Of a stretch of DNA of 64,000 bases, positions 16,719-24,985 are shown one piece after another. The DNA lies in contig JBMORW010000027.1 of NCBI GenBank assembly GCA_049322695.1, forward strand, positions 1 through 64,000, written 5' to 3'. This DNA is from CALGKJ01 sp049322695. Lineage in GTDB: Bacteria; Bacillota; Clostridia; Lutisporales; Lutisporaceae. How positions within the stretch are numbered: the stretch's first letter is position 1; each line of letters starts with the position of its first letter. The translations under genes and the position numbers were made by a program. The notes beneath the pieces were generated by a model. That model was not told the DNA's origin. It ran no database searches and saw only the letters and a program-made list of their open reading frames with translations.

Positions 16719-16937
16719 ATGAAAAGAACAACTTATAGAAATTATGTAATCGACACTGATAACCTTGGTAGACAGTATGTATATAACACAAACAGTCCTT
16801 ACAGCGAAGATAGTGATAAAAAAATCATTGGAAAAGGCTTCAAGCTCTCTGAAATCAAAATAGCTATCGACAAGGCAATCGAAGTCGGATACTGGATAGG
16901 AGTTGATAAGCATGAAACCTTACTGTACTCAAAATAA
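16719..16937 (+). CDS. Small plus-strand prophage protein
   Basis: 72 aa, ATG 16719 after GAGAGGTAGCCAT. Begins MKRTTYRNYVIDTDNLGRQYVYNT and contains a helix KLSEIKIAIDKAIEVGYW. No known family. First gene of a two-gene plus-strand unit placed against the direction of the early operon. Confidence 0.55.
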   Translation: MKRTTYRNYVIDTDNLGRQYVYNTNSPYSEDSDKKIIGKGFKLSEIKIAIDKAIEVGYWIGVDKHETLLYSK

Positions 16938-17127
16938 TGGTGACTGTTCTACTTGCTCTCTATCAAATTACAACCGTGACTGTCAAAACAATCCTCTTCA
17001 TGGAGGATATAGAGAAGGTGCCGGCAGAAAGCCTACGGGAAGAAAAAAGCAACAATTCTACATCACCGATGAAGAAAACGCTCTTCTCAGAGCCTACCTT
17101 GAAGAAATCCGCAAACCGTCTATATAG
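16912..17127 (+). CDS. Small Cys-rich protein with AGRK motif
   Basis: 71 aa, ATG 16912 with GGAGTTG ten bases before; overlaps the previous gene by 26 bases. N terminus is Cys-rich (CTQNNGDCSTC...C), followed by GYREGAGRKPTGRKKQQF and a helical end. The GAGRKPTG motif is frequent in small phage proteins with a ribbon-helix-helix-like tail, so DNA binding is possible but not shown. Followed directly by a terminator. Confidence 0.6.
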   Translation: MKPYCTQNNGDCSTCSLSNYNRDCQNNPLHGGYREGAGRKPTGRKKQQFYITDEENALLRAYLEEIRKPSI

Positions 17128-17137
17128 GCGGTTTTTC
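17113..17137 (+). terminator. Intrinsic terminator of the 16719-17127 unit
   Basis: AAACCG / CGGTTT stem with a 10-base loop followed by TTTTTC on the plus strand, overlapping the stop codon of the upstream gene. Confidence 0.65.
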
Positions 17138-17162
17138 ATTTGCTGTTTGACATGTGCAATAA

Positions 17163-17477
17163 CTATGGTGTTTCAATACGCACTATTATTGCTTTTATCC
17201 AATCCATCTTTTCTGCTTTATCTTTTGCTGCATCTTCGTTGCAATCAGAATCATCAAACATCAAATCTACAACAACATCAAAGTCCATAGACTTATAATA
17301 AATTCTTTCGCCTATCACTAAATATTCATCAATTTCAGCACTTCCCCAGCTTGCACCCCAATATGCGAAATCATCACTTGGTACACAATCAGTTGATACC
17401 ATTGGAAGTATTTCAAGCTCTGGATTTTCTTTTATAAGCTCAAATAATTGTTTTACATTTTCCTGTGTTTTACCCAT
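17163..17477 (-). CDS. Prophage protein, unknown (acidic)
   Basis: 104 aa from ATG 17477 (GCGAGTGATATT upstream). Acidic; helical start (TQENVKQLFELIKENPE) then FAYWGASWGSAEIDEYLV and FDVVVDLMFDDSD. Looks like a small early-region protein, but no family recognised. Confidence 0.5.
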   Translation of the reverse strand: MGKTQENVKQLFELIKENPELEILPMVSTDCVPSDDFAYWGASWGSAEIDEYLVIGERIYYKSMDFDVVVDLMFDDSDCNEDAAKDKAEKMDWIKAIIVRIETP

Positions 17478-17504
17478 AATATCACTCGCTTTCAGCAACA
17501 ATAA

Positions 17505-17522
17505 TGTTGCATATTTTTTTCA
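17505..17522. repeat. 18-bp leader repeat, copy 2
   Basis: TGTTGCATATTTTTTTCA, one mismatch from 16563-16580; located just upstream of the gene starting at 17477. Confidence 0.5.
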
Positions 17523-17534
17523 AATTGTGCCATA

Positions 17535-17858
17535 TTATAATCCATAGTTCTCTCCCATTGTTTGAAGATGTTCTTCAAAAAAGTCTAGCAGGTCGTTGAT
17601 GAAGTTTTCATCATCATGCATAACCTCAATAGCTTCATCAATCTGCTCTTTAGGATATCTGACTCCCTTATCCTCTTCAATCCACTCAAATAAGCTTCTT
17701 AAAGTCAATTTTAAAGCAGTTCTTGGGCTTGTTGCTTTATTATAATCATTAACTAGCTTATTGTACTCACTGGTTACCTTTTCAGTAAGCTTATCACCAT
17801 CTTCTATTCTTTTTGCAAGTTCTTCATTTTCTATTTTTGTAAATACTTCTTTAATCAT
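17535..17858 (-). CDS. Prophage protein, helical, unknown
   Basis: 107 aa, ATG after AAAGGAAGCGAGG. Almost all helix with acidic C-terminal half (EQIDEAIEVMHDDENF). Lies between the helicase loader and small genes of the replication module. No domain recognised. Confidence 0.55.
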   Translation of the reverse strand: MIKEVFTKIENEELAKRIEDGDKLTEKVTSEYNKLVNDYNKATSPRTALKLTLRSLFEWIEEDKGVRYPKEQIDEAIEVMHDDENFINDLLDFFEEHLQTMGENYGL

Positions 17859-17897
17859 TTATAATCCTCGCTTCCTTTTATCAAATACTTTTGTTGC

Positions 17898-18722
17898 TTA
17901 TATCTTCAGCCTATAATTCAAGTGTCTACCTCTCAGTTCAACTAAATAGTCTTTGCACATCTCAATAATTCTCCCACCAGTGGCTTCATCAAACATGAGC
18001 AAGTCATTTATAAAGCACTCAGAACTGATAATCATAGGCTTTCTGGCATTATATCTGTAATTAATGATTTCAAGTATATACCTATTGTCTGTTGATTCAA
18101 TCTTGGACTCTTTGAACAAGTCATCAATCAAAAGAACCGGAGCTTCTTTAAATCTACTCATTTCCCTTTGGTAATTCTCAGCATCCATTATGCTCTGCTT
18201 CAGTTTTGGTATAATTTCTATGTACGACATATACAGTACCGGAATACCCTTCGACATCAGGTTATTACCTATTGCAAGTGTCAAATGTGTCTTGCCAGCT
18301 CCGGACTGCCCGAGTAAAGCAATACTATTGCGCTTGGTCGCTGATATGCTCTCAAAGCTTCTAACGTAGTTTATTGCAGACTCCTTTGCTGTAGCAATCT
18401 GAGGATCACTGGCATTGAATTCTTTGAAACCAATTTTTTCACTTATCCCTGATTTCTCAAATATCTGCTTGTATTGTTTTACCTTATTGCAGCTGCACTC
18501 TTTTGCATACATTCTCGTACTGTCAAATATATAACCAATACCACCACAAGCGCAGCTACTCGACTCCTGTTTCATCGATAACCCCTGTGGGCTTGTATCC
18601 GATGCCGTTAGTGTTGAATGCTCCCTGCTCTTGCTTTCCTCTATAAGCTTTGCTATGCGATTTTGAAAATCTGGAATCTCCTTTATACCCGGCAGGTTGA
18701 TTATGCTCTGAATACTCTCCAT
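17898..18722 (-). CDS. DnaC-like helicase loader (AAA+ ATPase)
   Basis: Up to 274 aa. Cys pairs at 57/59 and 76/78 form a likely zinc-binding element, then an AAA+ core: Walker A GQSGAGKT (138-145), Walker B LLIDDLF (about 196-202). Matches phage DnaC/DnaI proteins that load the replicative helicase. Start is debatable: ATG 18722 overlaps the initiator gene by 167 bases; the in-frame ATG 18575 has AGGGG 7 bases upstream, overlaps only 20 bases, and would give 225 aa keeping the zinc element. Confidence 0.88.
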   Translation of the reverse strand: MESIQSIINLPGIKEIPDFQNRIAKLIEESKSREHSTLTASDTSPQGLSMKQESSSCACGGIGYIFDSTRMYAKECSCNKVKQYKQIFEKSGISEKIGFKEFNASDPQIATAKESAINYVRSFESISATKRNSIALLGQSGAGKTHLTLAIGNNLMSKGIPVLYMSYIEIIPKLKQSIMDAENYQREMSRFKEAPVLLIDDLFKESKIESTDNRYILEIINYRYNARKPMIISSECFINDLLMFDEATGGRIIEMCKDYLVELRGRHLNYRLKI

Positions 18723-19458
18723 CTGATAAATTCACCACCTTCACTCTTTCGTTCTCATAGATTTGTCTTATTACTTTATCGCAAAAGCTAAGACTGTTAA
18801 TCTTATCTCCTATAAATTTGGGTTTATACTTGAGAAAAGCTTTGTCTATGCCCTTCTTTGCTATTTCCACAGATATACCGTCTGATATTAGCTTTTGAGC
18901 AACCTGTATATCATCTGGTGATTCAGTCAGCTTACAGGCTTTCAGGAGATAATAATCTAAAACTTGTATGTAAGGTATATTTTTTCTTGCATCATCTTTA
19001 TCATCATCAATATCATCATCTATAATAGTGGGTAATTGCGTGGGTGTTTGTGTGGGGTATTGCGTGGGTATTTGCATCGGTTTATCAGAGGCAGTTGCTT
19101 TATCTGCTTCGCAAGCCTCTTCTTGTGTCGGTATAACAGATGCAAAACTAATCATTTCATACAATGCACTTTGATTTCCTTTTCTGCTAATCCAGTTAAT
19201 GCGACCTAACTGTTGCAGTTTATTCCTTGCATCATATATTGCATCCTTCTTCAGTCCAGTCTTTGCTTCTAACACAGATACAGCTACAGCAAATTGCCTC
19301 AGCCACCCTGTTTTACATGCTATTGACATTAATGCATGCCAAAGCACTATAGCAGACGCAGCAAGCGTATTTGTTTCGAGCCAATCATAGAAAGCATTGA
19401 CTTCAGTCTCATAATCTATTAGCAATCTCTCACACTTTTGCTGTTTCAAATAGTTCAT
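18556..19458 (-). CDS. Phage replication initiator, DnaD-like
   Basis: 300 aa. N-terminal winged-helix region (LWHALMSIACKTGW; LEAKTGLKKDAIYDARNKLQQLGRI), an unusual linker built of PTQ repeats (IPTQYPTQTPTQLPT, about residues 129-143) and an Asp stretch, then a DnaD-type helical domain. Adjacent to the DnaC-like gene, the standard pairing for recruiting helicase to the phage origin. RBS GGAGAGG. Confidence 0.75.
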   Translation of the reverse strand: MNYLKQQKCERLLIDYETEVNAFYDWLETNTLAASAIVLWHALMSIACKTGWLRQFAVAVSVLEAKTGLKKDAIYDARNKLQQLGRINWISRKGNQSALYEMISFASVIPTQEEACEADKATASDKPMQIPTQYPTQTPTQLPTIIDDDIDDDKDDARKNIPYIQVLDYYLLKACKLTESPDDIQVAQKLISDGISVEIAKKGIDKAFLKYKPKFIGDKINSLSFCDKVIRQIYENERVKVVNLSDGEYSEHNQPAGYKGDSRFSKSHSKAYRGKQEQGAFNTNGIGYKPTGVIDETGVE

Positions 19459-19488
19459 ATATACCTCTCCTGTCTTTTGTTGAGAGTC

Positions 19489-19872
19489 TTATCCCTGGTA
19501 TCCGAACAAATCCTCCAGCATTGGCTGAAGCTTATTACATGCTATCTCATATTGGCAGATGTCACAGCTGCCTGAGCACTGCTGATCCTCAGTATAGAGC
19601 TTCTGCAGGTTTTGCATTACTGTATTCTTATCTAATGGCTCTTCAAGTTCCACATCAGGCAGCATATCCAGCGTATTGAAATACTCATGTAGTGTTATAT
19701 ATAGTGCTTCTAGATGTACAAATGAGGTTATCACTACATTTACAGGAGTATCCTTCTCAAATATCCCAAGCACATGCTCGTCATCCTTCTCCTGATTCTG
19801 ATATACAGCAAAAGCTACTTTATCAGGCTCGGTCTCAGTAAGGTCGATAATTGTTTTTATATCTATATCCAC
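19489..19872 (-). CDS. Prophage protein with C-terminal Cys cluster
   Basis: 127 aa, GTG 19872 right after the stop of the upstream gene with AGGATG in its end. Acidic, with CSGSCDICQYEIAC near the C terminus, a probable zinc or iron-sulfur site. Sits between the DUF3102 gene and the initiator, so may belong to replication; function unknown. Confidence 0.55.
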   Translation of the reverse strand: MDIDIKTIIDLTETEPDKVAFAVYQNQEKDDEHVLGIFEKDTPVNVVITSFVHLEALYITLHEYFNTLDMLPDVELEEPLDKNTVMQNLQKLYTEDQQCSGSCDICQYEIACNKLQPMLEDLFGYQG

Positions 19873-20805
19873 TTAAATCATCCTTTCTATTTTGCTGATC
19901 AATCCTGACACAGCATTCCTGTACTTCTCATACTCACTCTCACTTGTCTTTTTTATATCACCAAGTGAGCTCAGAAGGTTCTTGAAATTGCTTACAAGGG
20001 TTTCAAAATGCGCTGTGTACTTGACTATAGATGCATCGCTTCTGCCTACCTTTTGCTCAAGTTCCTTATTCTTGCGTCTCAGCTCATCCAGCTCCTTCTG
20101 TATATCATCCGGCACCTTTTCTATAACTGCTGGCTCAAGTGTTGGAGCAGTCTTCAGCTCTTCTGTCAGCTCTTCAACCCTCTTTAGAGCTCCTTGAAGC
20201 TCCATTTCAAGCTGCTTCACTTTTTTTGGGTCTCCAGATGAAGCATCTGCCAGTTTTGTTTTTAGATGCTCTATCTGATTTAGCTGCTTATCTCTCTCTT
20301 TTGATATTTCATCTACCTTTTTGCTGTATTCTTTAGCTTGCTTTTCAGCTGCTTCTTTGACCTCCTCTGCAAACTTAAGCTTATTCTCCAGCTCCTGCTT
20401 TTCCTTAATCAGCTTCTGCAGCTCTCTTGTAGAAAGGCTGTCTATATCATTCTCCTCAACAAACTTTTCCCTGTCCTCCTCAGGAACTCCCAGTAATGCA
20501 ACTGCCTGAGTGTAACTCAAATTCGCAAGCGCTTGCGAATTTGCATTGTCACCAAGCAGAGAAAGCTGGGCTGCTCCATACTCCTCAAATATCCGCATTA
20601 GGTTGTTGGCTGTCCTTTGAGAATAATTCACAGAGGACTCAAGCCATGCCCCCCACTCTCCATGCTCCACCAAAGCCTTGGCTTCATGAAGCCGCCTGCC
20701 TATTTCTATACTGTTATATAAAACCATCTTTCTGGTCTGATTCTTTATATTATTTATCTCTGCAGCTATAAGCTCAGGAGTTCTTGTAATCATCAGTTCA
20801 CTCAT
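19873..20805 (-). CDS. DUF3102 coiled-coil protein
   Basis: 310 aa. Residues 1-125 match DUF3102 (IEIGRRLHEAKALVEHGEWGAWLE; SQRTANNLMRIFEEY), a phage and plasmid domain related to early DNA-metabolism proteins. The remaining 180 residues are a long coiled coil (repeated KEQELENKLKFAEEVKEA-like heptads). No catalytic motif. Probably acts in phage replication or DNA organisation. Confidence 0.75.
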   Translation of the reverse strand: MSELMITRTPELIAAEINNIKNQTRKMVLYNSIEIGRRLHEAKALVEHGEWGAWLESSVNYSQRTANNLMRIFEEYGAAQLSLLGDNANSQALANLSYTQAVALLGVPEEDREKFVEENDIDSLSTRELQKLIKEKQELENKLKFAEEVKEAAEKQAKEYSKKVDEISKERDKQLNQIEHLKTKLADASSGDPKKVKQLEMELQGALKRVEELTEELKTAPTLEPAVIEKVPDDIQKELDELRRKNKELEQKVGRSDASIVKYTAHFETLVSNFKNLLSSLGDIKKTSESEYEKYRNAVSGLISKIERMI

Positions 20806-20824
20806 ATATATTCCTTTCTCCGGA

Positions 20825-22369
20825 TTATGCCGGTATCATAACTCTTGGCTTTACTTCTTCCTTGCGAAGCTTCTGGTCGGTAAACTCACTGACGAAACTT
20901 TCCACCAGCTTATCAGGCGGGCAGTTTCTCAACCCTCTCACCTGAATGATTTTATCCTTCCTTAGTTCAAGGGTAAAATACGGCTTATCTGGCTCACTGA
21001 GCTTCCTTATAAGCAGGATATTGGTCGCTCCTTTTGCATAGCTCTCAGCGTATCTGCCTACACAGTGGTTAAGAGCCTTACCCTCATCAAGCAGCTCTAT
21101 TGAGCTCTGTGCTGGTCTTATCATCAAGCCCATGCTTTCATAGTAGTATTGCTTATTGAGTGCTTTCAGCCTTTTCTTTATCTTCTTGTTCAGAGACTCA
21201 TCCGCTTTTATCTTCATCTGCCGGATGGTGTTCTGATGAGTTTCATGAATGTTCTTTGGATAAATTATGTTATCATCGGTCAAGTCCCACCCCAGGTCAA
21301 TGCAGTCCGATATGTAGTCCTTCCATGCGATGAGAATATCCCATCGGTACCTTAAAGCGCTTTTCACAACCGTTGACTGCTTATTGAGATAATTGTAAGC
21401 CCTCTCTAAAGTGCTGAATTTCAAAACATGCTGAAGCTCCTTAAAGTGAGTATCATATGTAATCGCTATTTCATCCAACTGCTTGATAGATAAGTTGGAT
21501 TTATCCTTCCTACTTATCTGCAGGAGCTTAAGGAATAGGAAGGATATATTGACTCCCTGATCCTTTATCTCTTTCAAATCTTTTTTATTTATCTTCAGTA
21601 CTTTGAATAAGGTCGTTCCCTTCCAATTTATAGCGCTGTATGTATTACCTCTTGAAAGCTTTGCAATTATAAGGTTTTTGAAACCAAGCTTCATTATGTA
21701 CTCGACTGAAGGATATTTGGCATAAAGAGCTAAATACTCAACAGCATCTATTGAATCATCTGTCCTAACGAACATTTCTACTGCACTATACTGAAAAGGT
21801 GTTCCTGCTATTGCAGCTTTAACACTCTTGTGAGAGCATAGCTGTATCATTTGAGGATTTGCAAGGCTATCATGTCCGAAATATGAATAAACTTTCCCAG
21901 CCAGCGCCCAAGTCTTCCTCCACCACTGCCACTTCAGCATGACAGCATTACCTGGCTCAAATATATAAAGAAAATCCAGACTGTATTTTGTTTCTACATT
22001 GCGGTAGCTTCCGCTATAGTTCCTGTTTACGGATATACCTTTAGCAATAATTACATCTTTGCTTATAAGTGATTTTTCAAAGAAAACAAAGTATGCATAG
22101 TCTATCAGACTCTTGCGGTGCATCCCGCTTGCTTTGACAGTGGTGAAGCTCCCGCAGTGAGGACAAAAGTAGGTGCTATTATGCTTCAGCTTTTCAGTAG
22201 GATATTCTCTATTACAGTGAGTACAGTAGCCAAACTGCTGCTTTCCTTCCTTCCTGACAAAAACATATCTGCTTTTCATCAATGCCACATTTATTGCATA
22301 CTCACTTATTCCCTTGGTGAGTGTCAGATCAGCATGCTTCAGATATTCTGCAATTAATCTCTCCTTCAT
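20825..22369 (-). CDS. PcfJ-domain protein
   Basis: 514 aa. Zinc ribbon near the N terminus (CTHC...CPHCG, about residues 49-77), long helical middle, and a C-terminal PcfJ block (GKALNHCVGRYAESYAKG; PYFTLELRKDKIIQVRG). PcfJ was named in an enterococcal conjugative plasmid, and relatives are widespread in phages with no assigned activity. Its partner gene just upstream is PcfK/AcrIIA9-like, which reproduces the plasmid gene pair. Confidence 0.82.
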   Translation of the reverse strand: MKERLIAEYLKHADLTLTKGISEYAINVALMKSRYVFVRKEGKQQFGYCTHCNREYPTEKLKHNSTYFCPHCGSFTTVKASGMHRKSLIDYAYFVFFEKSLISKDVIIAKGISVNRNYSGSYRNVETKYSLDFLYIFEPGNAVMLKWQWWRKTWALAGKVYSYFGHDSLANPQMIQLCSHKSVKAAIAGTPFQYSAVEMFVRTDDSIDAVEYLALYAKYPSVEYIMKLGFKNLIIAKLSRGNTYSAINWKGTTLFKVLKINKKDLKEIKDQGVNISFLFLKLLQISRKDKSNLSIKQLDEIAITYDTHFKELQHVLKFSTLERAYNYLNKQSTVVKSALRYRWDILIAWKDYISDCIDLGWDLTDDNIIYPKNIHETHQNTIRQMKIKADESLNKKIKKRLKALNKQYYYESMGLMIRPAQSSIELLDEGKALNHCVGRYAESYAKGATNILLIRKLSEPDKPYFTLELRKDKIIQVRGLRNCPPDKLVESFVSEFTDQKLRKEEVKPRVMIPA

Positions 22370-22381
22370 AAAGCACCTCCA

Positions 22382-22762
22382 TCAAGATAAAAAATCATCA
22401 AGTCTGACATCAAACTCTATGTCCGATGGTTTCTTTTCTCTCATACTTTCATAAGCAGGAGCTACCGGCTTAAAATCCGCCAGTTTGGATTTTGTTTCTA
22501 TGCCAAAGTATTTCAGAACAACTTTGAAGCCCTCTTCTGGAGTAAGCATTGCACAGCTGCCTATCCTTGGCTTCTTCTTTGCCTCTTCAGCCATGGCATC
22601 TAAGCTTTTTGCTATGGTCTTTCCCTCAGTCAGTATCTTTTCTGCTGCAGTAGGGTTAGCCTCCAGCTCCTTCAGTAGGAAGCTGCCTACGTACTGTATG
22701 TATTGGTTTCCGTTGTTCTTTTCTATTTCAGCTCTTATCTTGCTTATCGCTTTATCAATCAT
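22382..22762 (-). CDS. PcfK-like protein, AcrIIA9-family candidate anti-CRISPR
   Basis: 126 aa. Helical, with KTIAKSLDAMAEEAKKK followed by CAMLTPEEGFKVVLKYFGIE, the block I associate with the PcfK-like family that includes the Cas9 inhibitor AcrIIA9. Adjacent to the PcfJ gene. Family recognition is from memory and not tested by alignment. The name would imply inhibition of type II-A Cas9, but many PcfK relatives have no such evidence. Confidence 0.6.
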   Translation of the reverse strand: MIDKAISKIRAEIEKNNGNQYIQYVGSFLLKELEANPTAAEKILTEGKTIAKSLDAMAEEAKKKPRIGSCAMLTPEEGFKVVLKYFGIETKSKLADFKPVAPAYESMREKKPSDIEFDVRLDDFLS

Positions 22763-22777
22763 ACTTGCATCCTCCTA

Positions 22778-23020
22778 TCAATATCGCAATGCATTCTCCC
22801 TTAGCTTTGCCACAGGGCTCTCTACAAAGGCAAGACAGATATTTTGCCCTTTCCTTCCACCACAACTCCCTTTGTTAAACTTAAGCCTTTTGCATATCTT
22901 GCATTCTCTTGCCAACTGGTCATGGTCGATATCATCAAGAATTTTTATAGCATATTTACTTACTGGCAGTTTTGGTTCCTTCACTTTCTCTTTTTTGGAC
23001 TGCTCAATTTTCCTTATCAT
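22778..23020 (-). CDS. Small zinc-finger-like prophage protein
   Basis: 80 aa, RBS ACAGGAGGATTGAA. Basic N terminus, then CKICKRLKFNKGSCGG and a further Cys, suggesting a zinc site. Early operon; an inverted repeat lies just upstream of its start. Function unknown. Confidence 0.6.
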   Translation of the reverse strand: MIRKIEQSKKEKVKEPKLPVSKYAIKILDDIDHDQLARECKICKRLKFNKGSCGGRKGQNICLAFVESPVAKLRENALRY

Positions 23021-23040
23021 TTCAATCCTCCTGTATCATT

Positions 23041-23068
23041 CAATGTATAGATTTTTCACTATACATTG
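23041..23068. repeat. Inverted repeat before the 22778-23020 gene
   Basis: Perfect 10-bp arms CAATGTATAG / CTATACATTG with an 8-base spacer, 21 bases before the ATG. No T-run follows, so it may be an operator or RNA hairpin affecting translation rather than a terminator. Confidence 0.55.
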
Positions 23069-23116
23069 ATTTTGTAACTTTGCTCTGTTATACTGGTTTT
23101 AGGTTAATATTTTGAT

Positions 23117-23341
23117 TTACGCGCTTTTACAGGCGCATTTTTTATTTATATCTATAAGTATCATTGCAGCCACTGAGGTTACATAGACAGCATATTGAAA
23201 GCTTGTCCGCCTATTGACTCTGATATGGTGAAACTTAATATCATTGTCAGCTTCTTGAGCAGCTTCCCGGAATACCTCATCTGTCAGTCTTTCTCCTGTC
23301 TTGGCTGCCACTTCCTGTTCAACAGCTTCACGAATAGACAT
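23117..23341 (-). CDS. Small prophage protein
   Basis: 74 aa from ATG 23341, overlapping the stop of the upstream regulator gene (TGATG). MSIREAVEQEVAAKTGERLTDEVF, then a hydrophobic stretch YAVYVTSVAAMILIDI that could be a membrane helix, and CACKSA end. Translationally coupled to the regulator; no family recognised. Confidence 0.55.
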   Translation of the reverse strand: MSIREAVEQEVAAKTGERLTDEVFREAAQEADNDIKFHHIRVNRRTSFQYAVYVTSVAAMILIDINKKCACKSA

Positions 23342-23859
23342 CACACATACCCCTTTCTCTTCAGCTTATGATTTATCCTTATTTCAATATCCTTCAGCTT
23401 TATTCCATATGCACGGTCCATTGTTATAAAGTGCATCTTCAATGCAGCGTACAAATCAGCAATTTGCTCCTCGTGCTCATATACCTTTGACTTTGCATTC
23501 TCATCAAGCTCCTGCCCAGGCTTTGCATTCTTTAAAAGCCTCTTTATTGCCTGTATGCTCTGCAGAGCTTCCGACATTTCCTCTATAAGGACTTCCAGTA
23601 CATTCTTTGGGTTATCATCTACATGCTTTAGAGTCGGAACATTGAAAAACTCTACTCCAGCGCTGAACGATATCTCAGCCTTCAGACAGGCATCATCCAA
23701 AACTTCCGGAATCTTATGGAGCAAGTCCATAGGTGCCGACATCTGTTCATTCTCAATCATGCTGATTACCGGCTGTGAAACATTGAGCTTCCGAGCCAGC
23801 TCAGCCTGAGAAATACCGTTTGTCCTCCTTCCCTCCTTGATTGCATCAGCTAAACACAT
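23341..23859 (-). CDS. XRE-family helix-turn-helix regulator
   Basis: 172 aa. HTH at residues 10-45 (RRTNGISQAELARKLNVSQ then ISMIENEQ) followed by a helical oligomerisation region. Strong RBS (AAGGAGG). Part of the early operon and probably an early-gene regulator separate from the lysogeny switch. Confidence 0.8.
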   Translation of the reverse strand: MCLADAIKEGRRTNGISQAELARKLNVSQPVISMIENEQMSAPMDLLHKIPEVLDDACLKAEISFSAGVEFFNVPTLKHVDDNPKNVLEVLIEEMSEALQSIQAIKRLLKNAKPGQELDENAKSKVYEHEEQIADLYAALKMHFITMDRAYGIKLKDIEIRINHKLKRKGYV

Positions 23860-23998
23860 ATGTATACCTCCTTATAAAACTGTAATAAAATATTCAAAAT
23901 GCTTATATGTGAGATATTTATTTATAAGCAGCAATGCTGATAAAATGAAATCAGATGAATCGGTCCCACCTCTAAAAAGCATTTCTCATACTCCCACC

Positions 23999-24014
23999 GG
24001 TTAAGTACTTAACC
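23999..24014. promoter_or_regulatory. Perfect 16-bp palindrome, possible operator
   Basis: GGTTAAGTACTTAACC in the 200-bp gap upstream of the XRE gene. Shares TTAA-containing half-sites with the switch operators but is not identical. Candidate binding site for an early regulator. Confidence 0.45.
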
Positions 24015-24057
24015 TGTATTCCTTTCAGCCCTGATGGGCTTATTCTTTTTTACATGG

Positions 24058-24213
24058 CTATTCAAGCTTCTCTATAGCAAGGTCTATATGGTTCAATGCC
24101 ACCATAAGCTTCTGGTACTTCTCTCTATCAGAATAGCGCTTAGCTGATTTCAGCTCTTCAGCCTTTGCCTTGAACTCAATGAGCTCATTAAGCAGCTCCT
24201 CATACTCTGGCAT
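24058..24213 (-). CDS. Small helical prophage protein
   Basis: 51 aa from ATG 24213 (AAAGGGGTGAAGTAC). MPEYEELLNELIEFKAKAEELKS: a coiled-coil-like peptide. Early operon, unknown. Confidence 0.5.
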   Translation of the reverse strand: MPEYEELLNELIEFKAKAEELKSAKRYSDREKYQKLMVALNHIDLAIEKLE

Positions 24214-24229
24214 GTACTTCACCCCTTTT

Positions 24230-24415
24230 CTAAACATCCTTGCCTGCAGCTCTTGCATCCCTCACTATTTCCCAGCCAATAGCTGTAAGCCTTTTTAGGA
24301 TTTTCTCTATATCTTCCGGAGTCTTATTAATATATGCATCATCACATATCTTTATCTTTGTATTACCAATCATGAATTCCTCAACTACATGTCCCTCTGG
24401 TACAGCTCTGGCCAT
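24230..24415 (-). CDS. Small prophage protein
   Basis: 61 aa from ATG 24415 with TAGGGGGTGG upstream. EEFMIGNTKIKICDDAYINKTPE and EIVRDARAAGK; resembles short phage proteins of early regions, no named family certain. Confidence 0.5.
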   Translation of the reverse strand: MARAVPEGHVVEEFMIGNTKIKICDDAYINKTPEDIEKILKRLTAIGWEIVRDARAAGKDV

Positions 24416-24549
24416 CAATACCACCCCCTATATGTGTATTTGAATATGAATTTGTACTATTACCCTTCATCTTCCATAAAGTTCAAGTGTCCTTATTGTG
24501 CCGTTTCTTAAGCTCTGAAATTGTACATTTCTGCTTGTCCTCCCTATGG

Positions 24550-24555
24550 TATAAT
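24550..24555 (+). promoter_or_regulatory. -10 element for the 24581 gene
   Basis: TATAAT 25 bases before the ATG at 24581, with GGGAGGTGATT as RBS. No good -35 at the normal distance, so an activator or an extended region may be needed. Confidence 0.45.
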
Positions 24556-24580
24556 ATGGTTATGAAGGGAGGTGATTACT

Positions 24581-24985
24581 ATGATTAAAAATATTTCCAG
24601 AAAGAGTGTATTGCTAGATATCGCTCAAGTTTACTTAGAAAAAATGAATGAAAACCAAAATGTTGATAATAAGCTAATCCTATTTACAAGTGTTGGTATA
24701 ATTTCAGGTAAACCTGTTAATCTGCTCGAAATAAGTGAAACAGAGTCAATCGAAGACCTAAAAACATCAAGTGAATGGATTATTAAAATTTATAATGAGC
24801 AAATAACAGCTATTGAAAATGAAAACCCGGACGCAGATTATATTGATAGTTCTGCAAGAGTAGTCCTTACAGATGCAAGCATAATAACACCTAATAATCC
24901 TAACTCTTCAGTAAAGCTTCAAGAGATAACTGTTTTCTCAGATCAGATAATTGGTTTTGCGTTGGGAGATTTGCAGGTGAGTTAA
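24581..24985 (+). CDS. Plus-strand prophage protein, unknown
   Basis: 134 aa, ATG 24581 with GGGAGGTGATT. Mixed alpha/beta protein (KLILFTSVGIISGKPVN; SARVVLTDASIITP; EITVFSDQIIGFALG). The only plus-strand gene between early operon and lysogeny switch. Its last 86 bases overlap the end of the convergent 24900 gene. Family not recognised; may be a lysogenic-state gene since it is transcribed toward the repressor module. Confidence 0.6.
   Translation: MIKNISRKSVLLDIAQVYLEKMNENQNVDNKLILFTSVGIISGKPVNLLEISETESIEDLKTSSEWIIKIYNEQITAIENENPDADYIDSSARVVLTDASIITPNNPNSSVKLQEITVFSDQIIGFALGDLQVS

Noticed and set aside
24521..24526. TTGTAC as -35 for the 24581 gene
   Set aside because: Spacing to the TATAAT is 23 bases, too long for a normal promoter.
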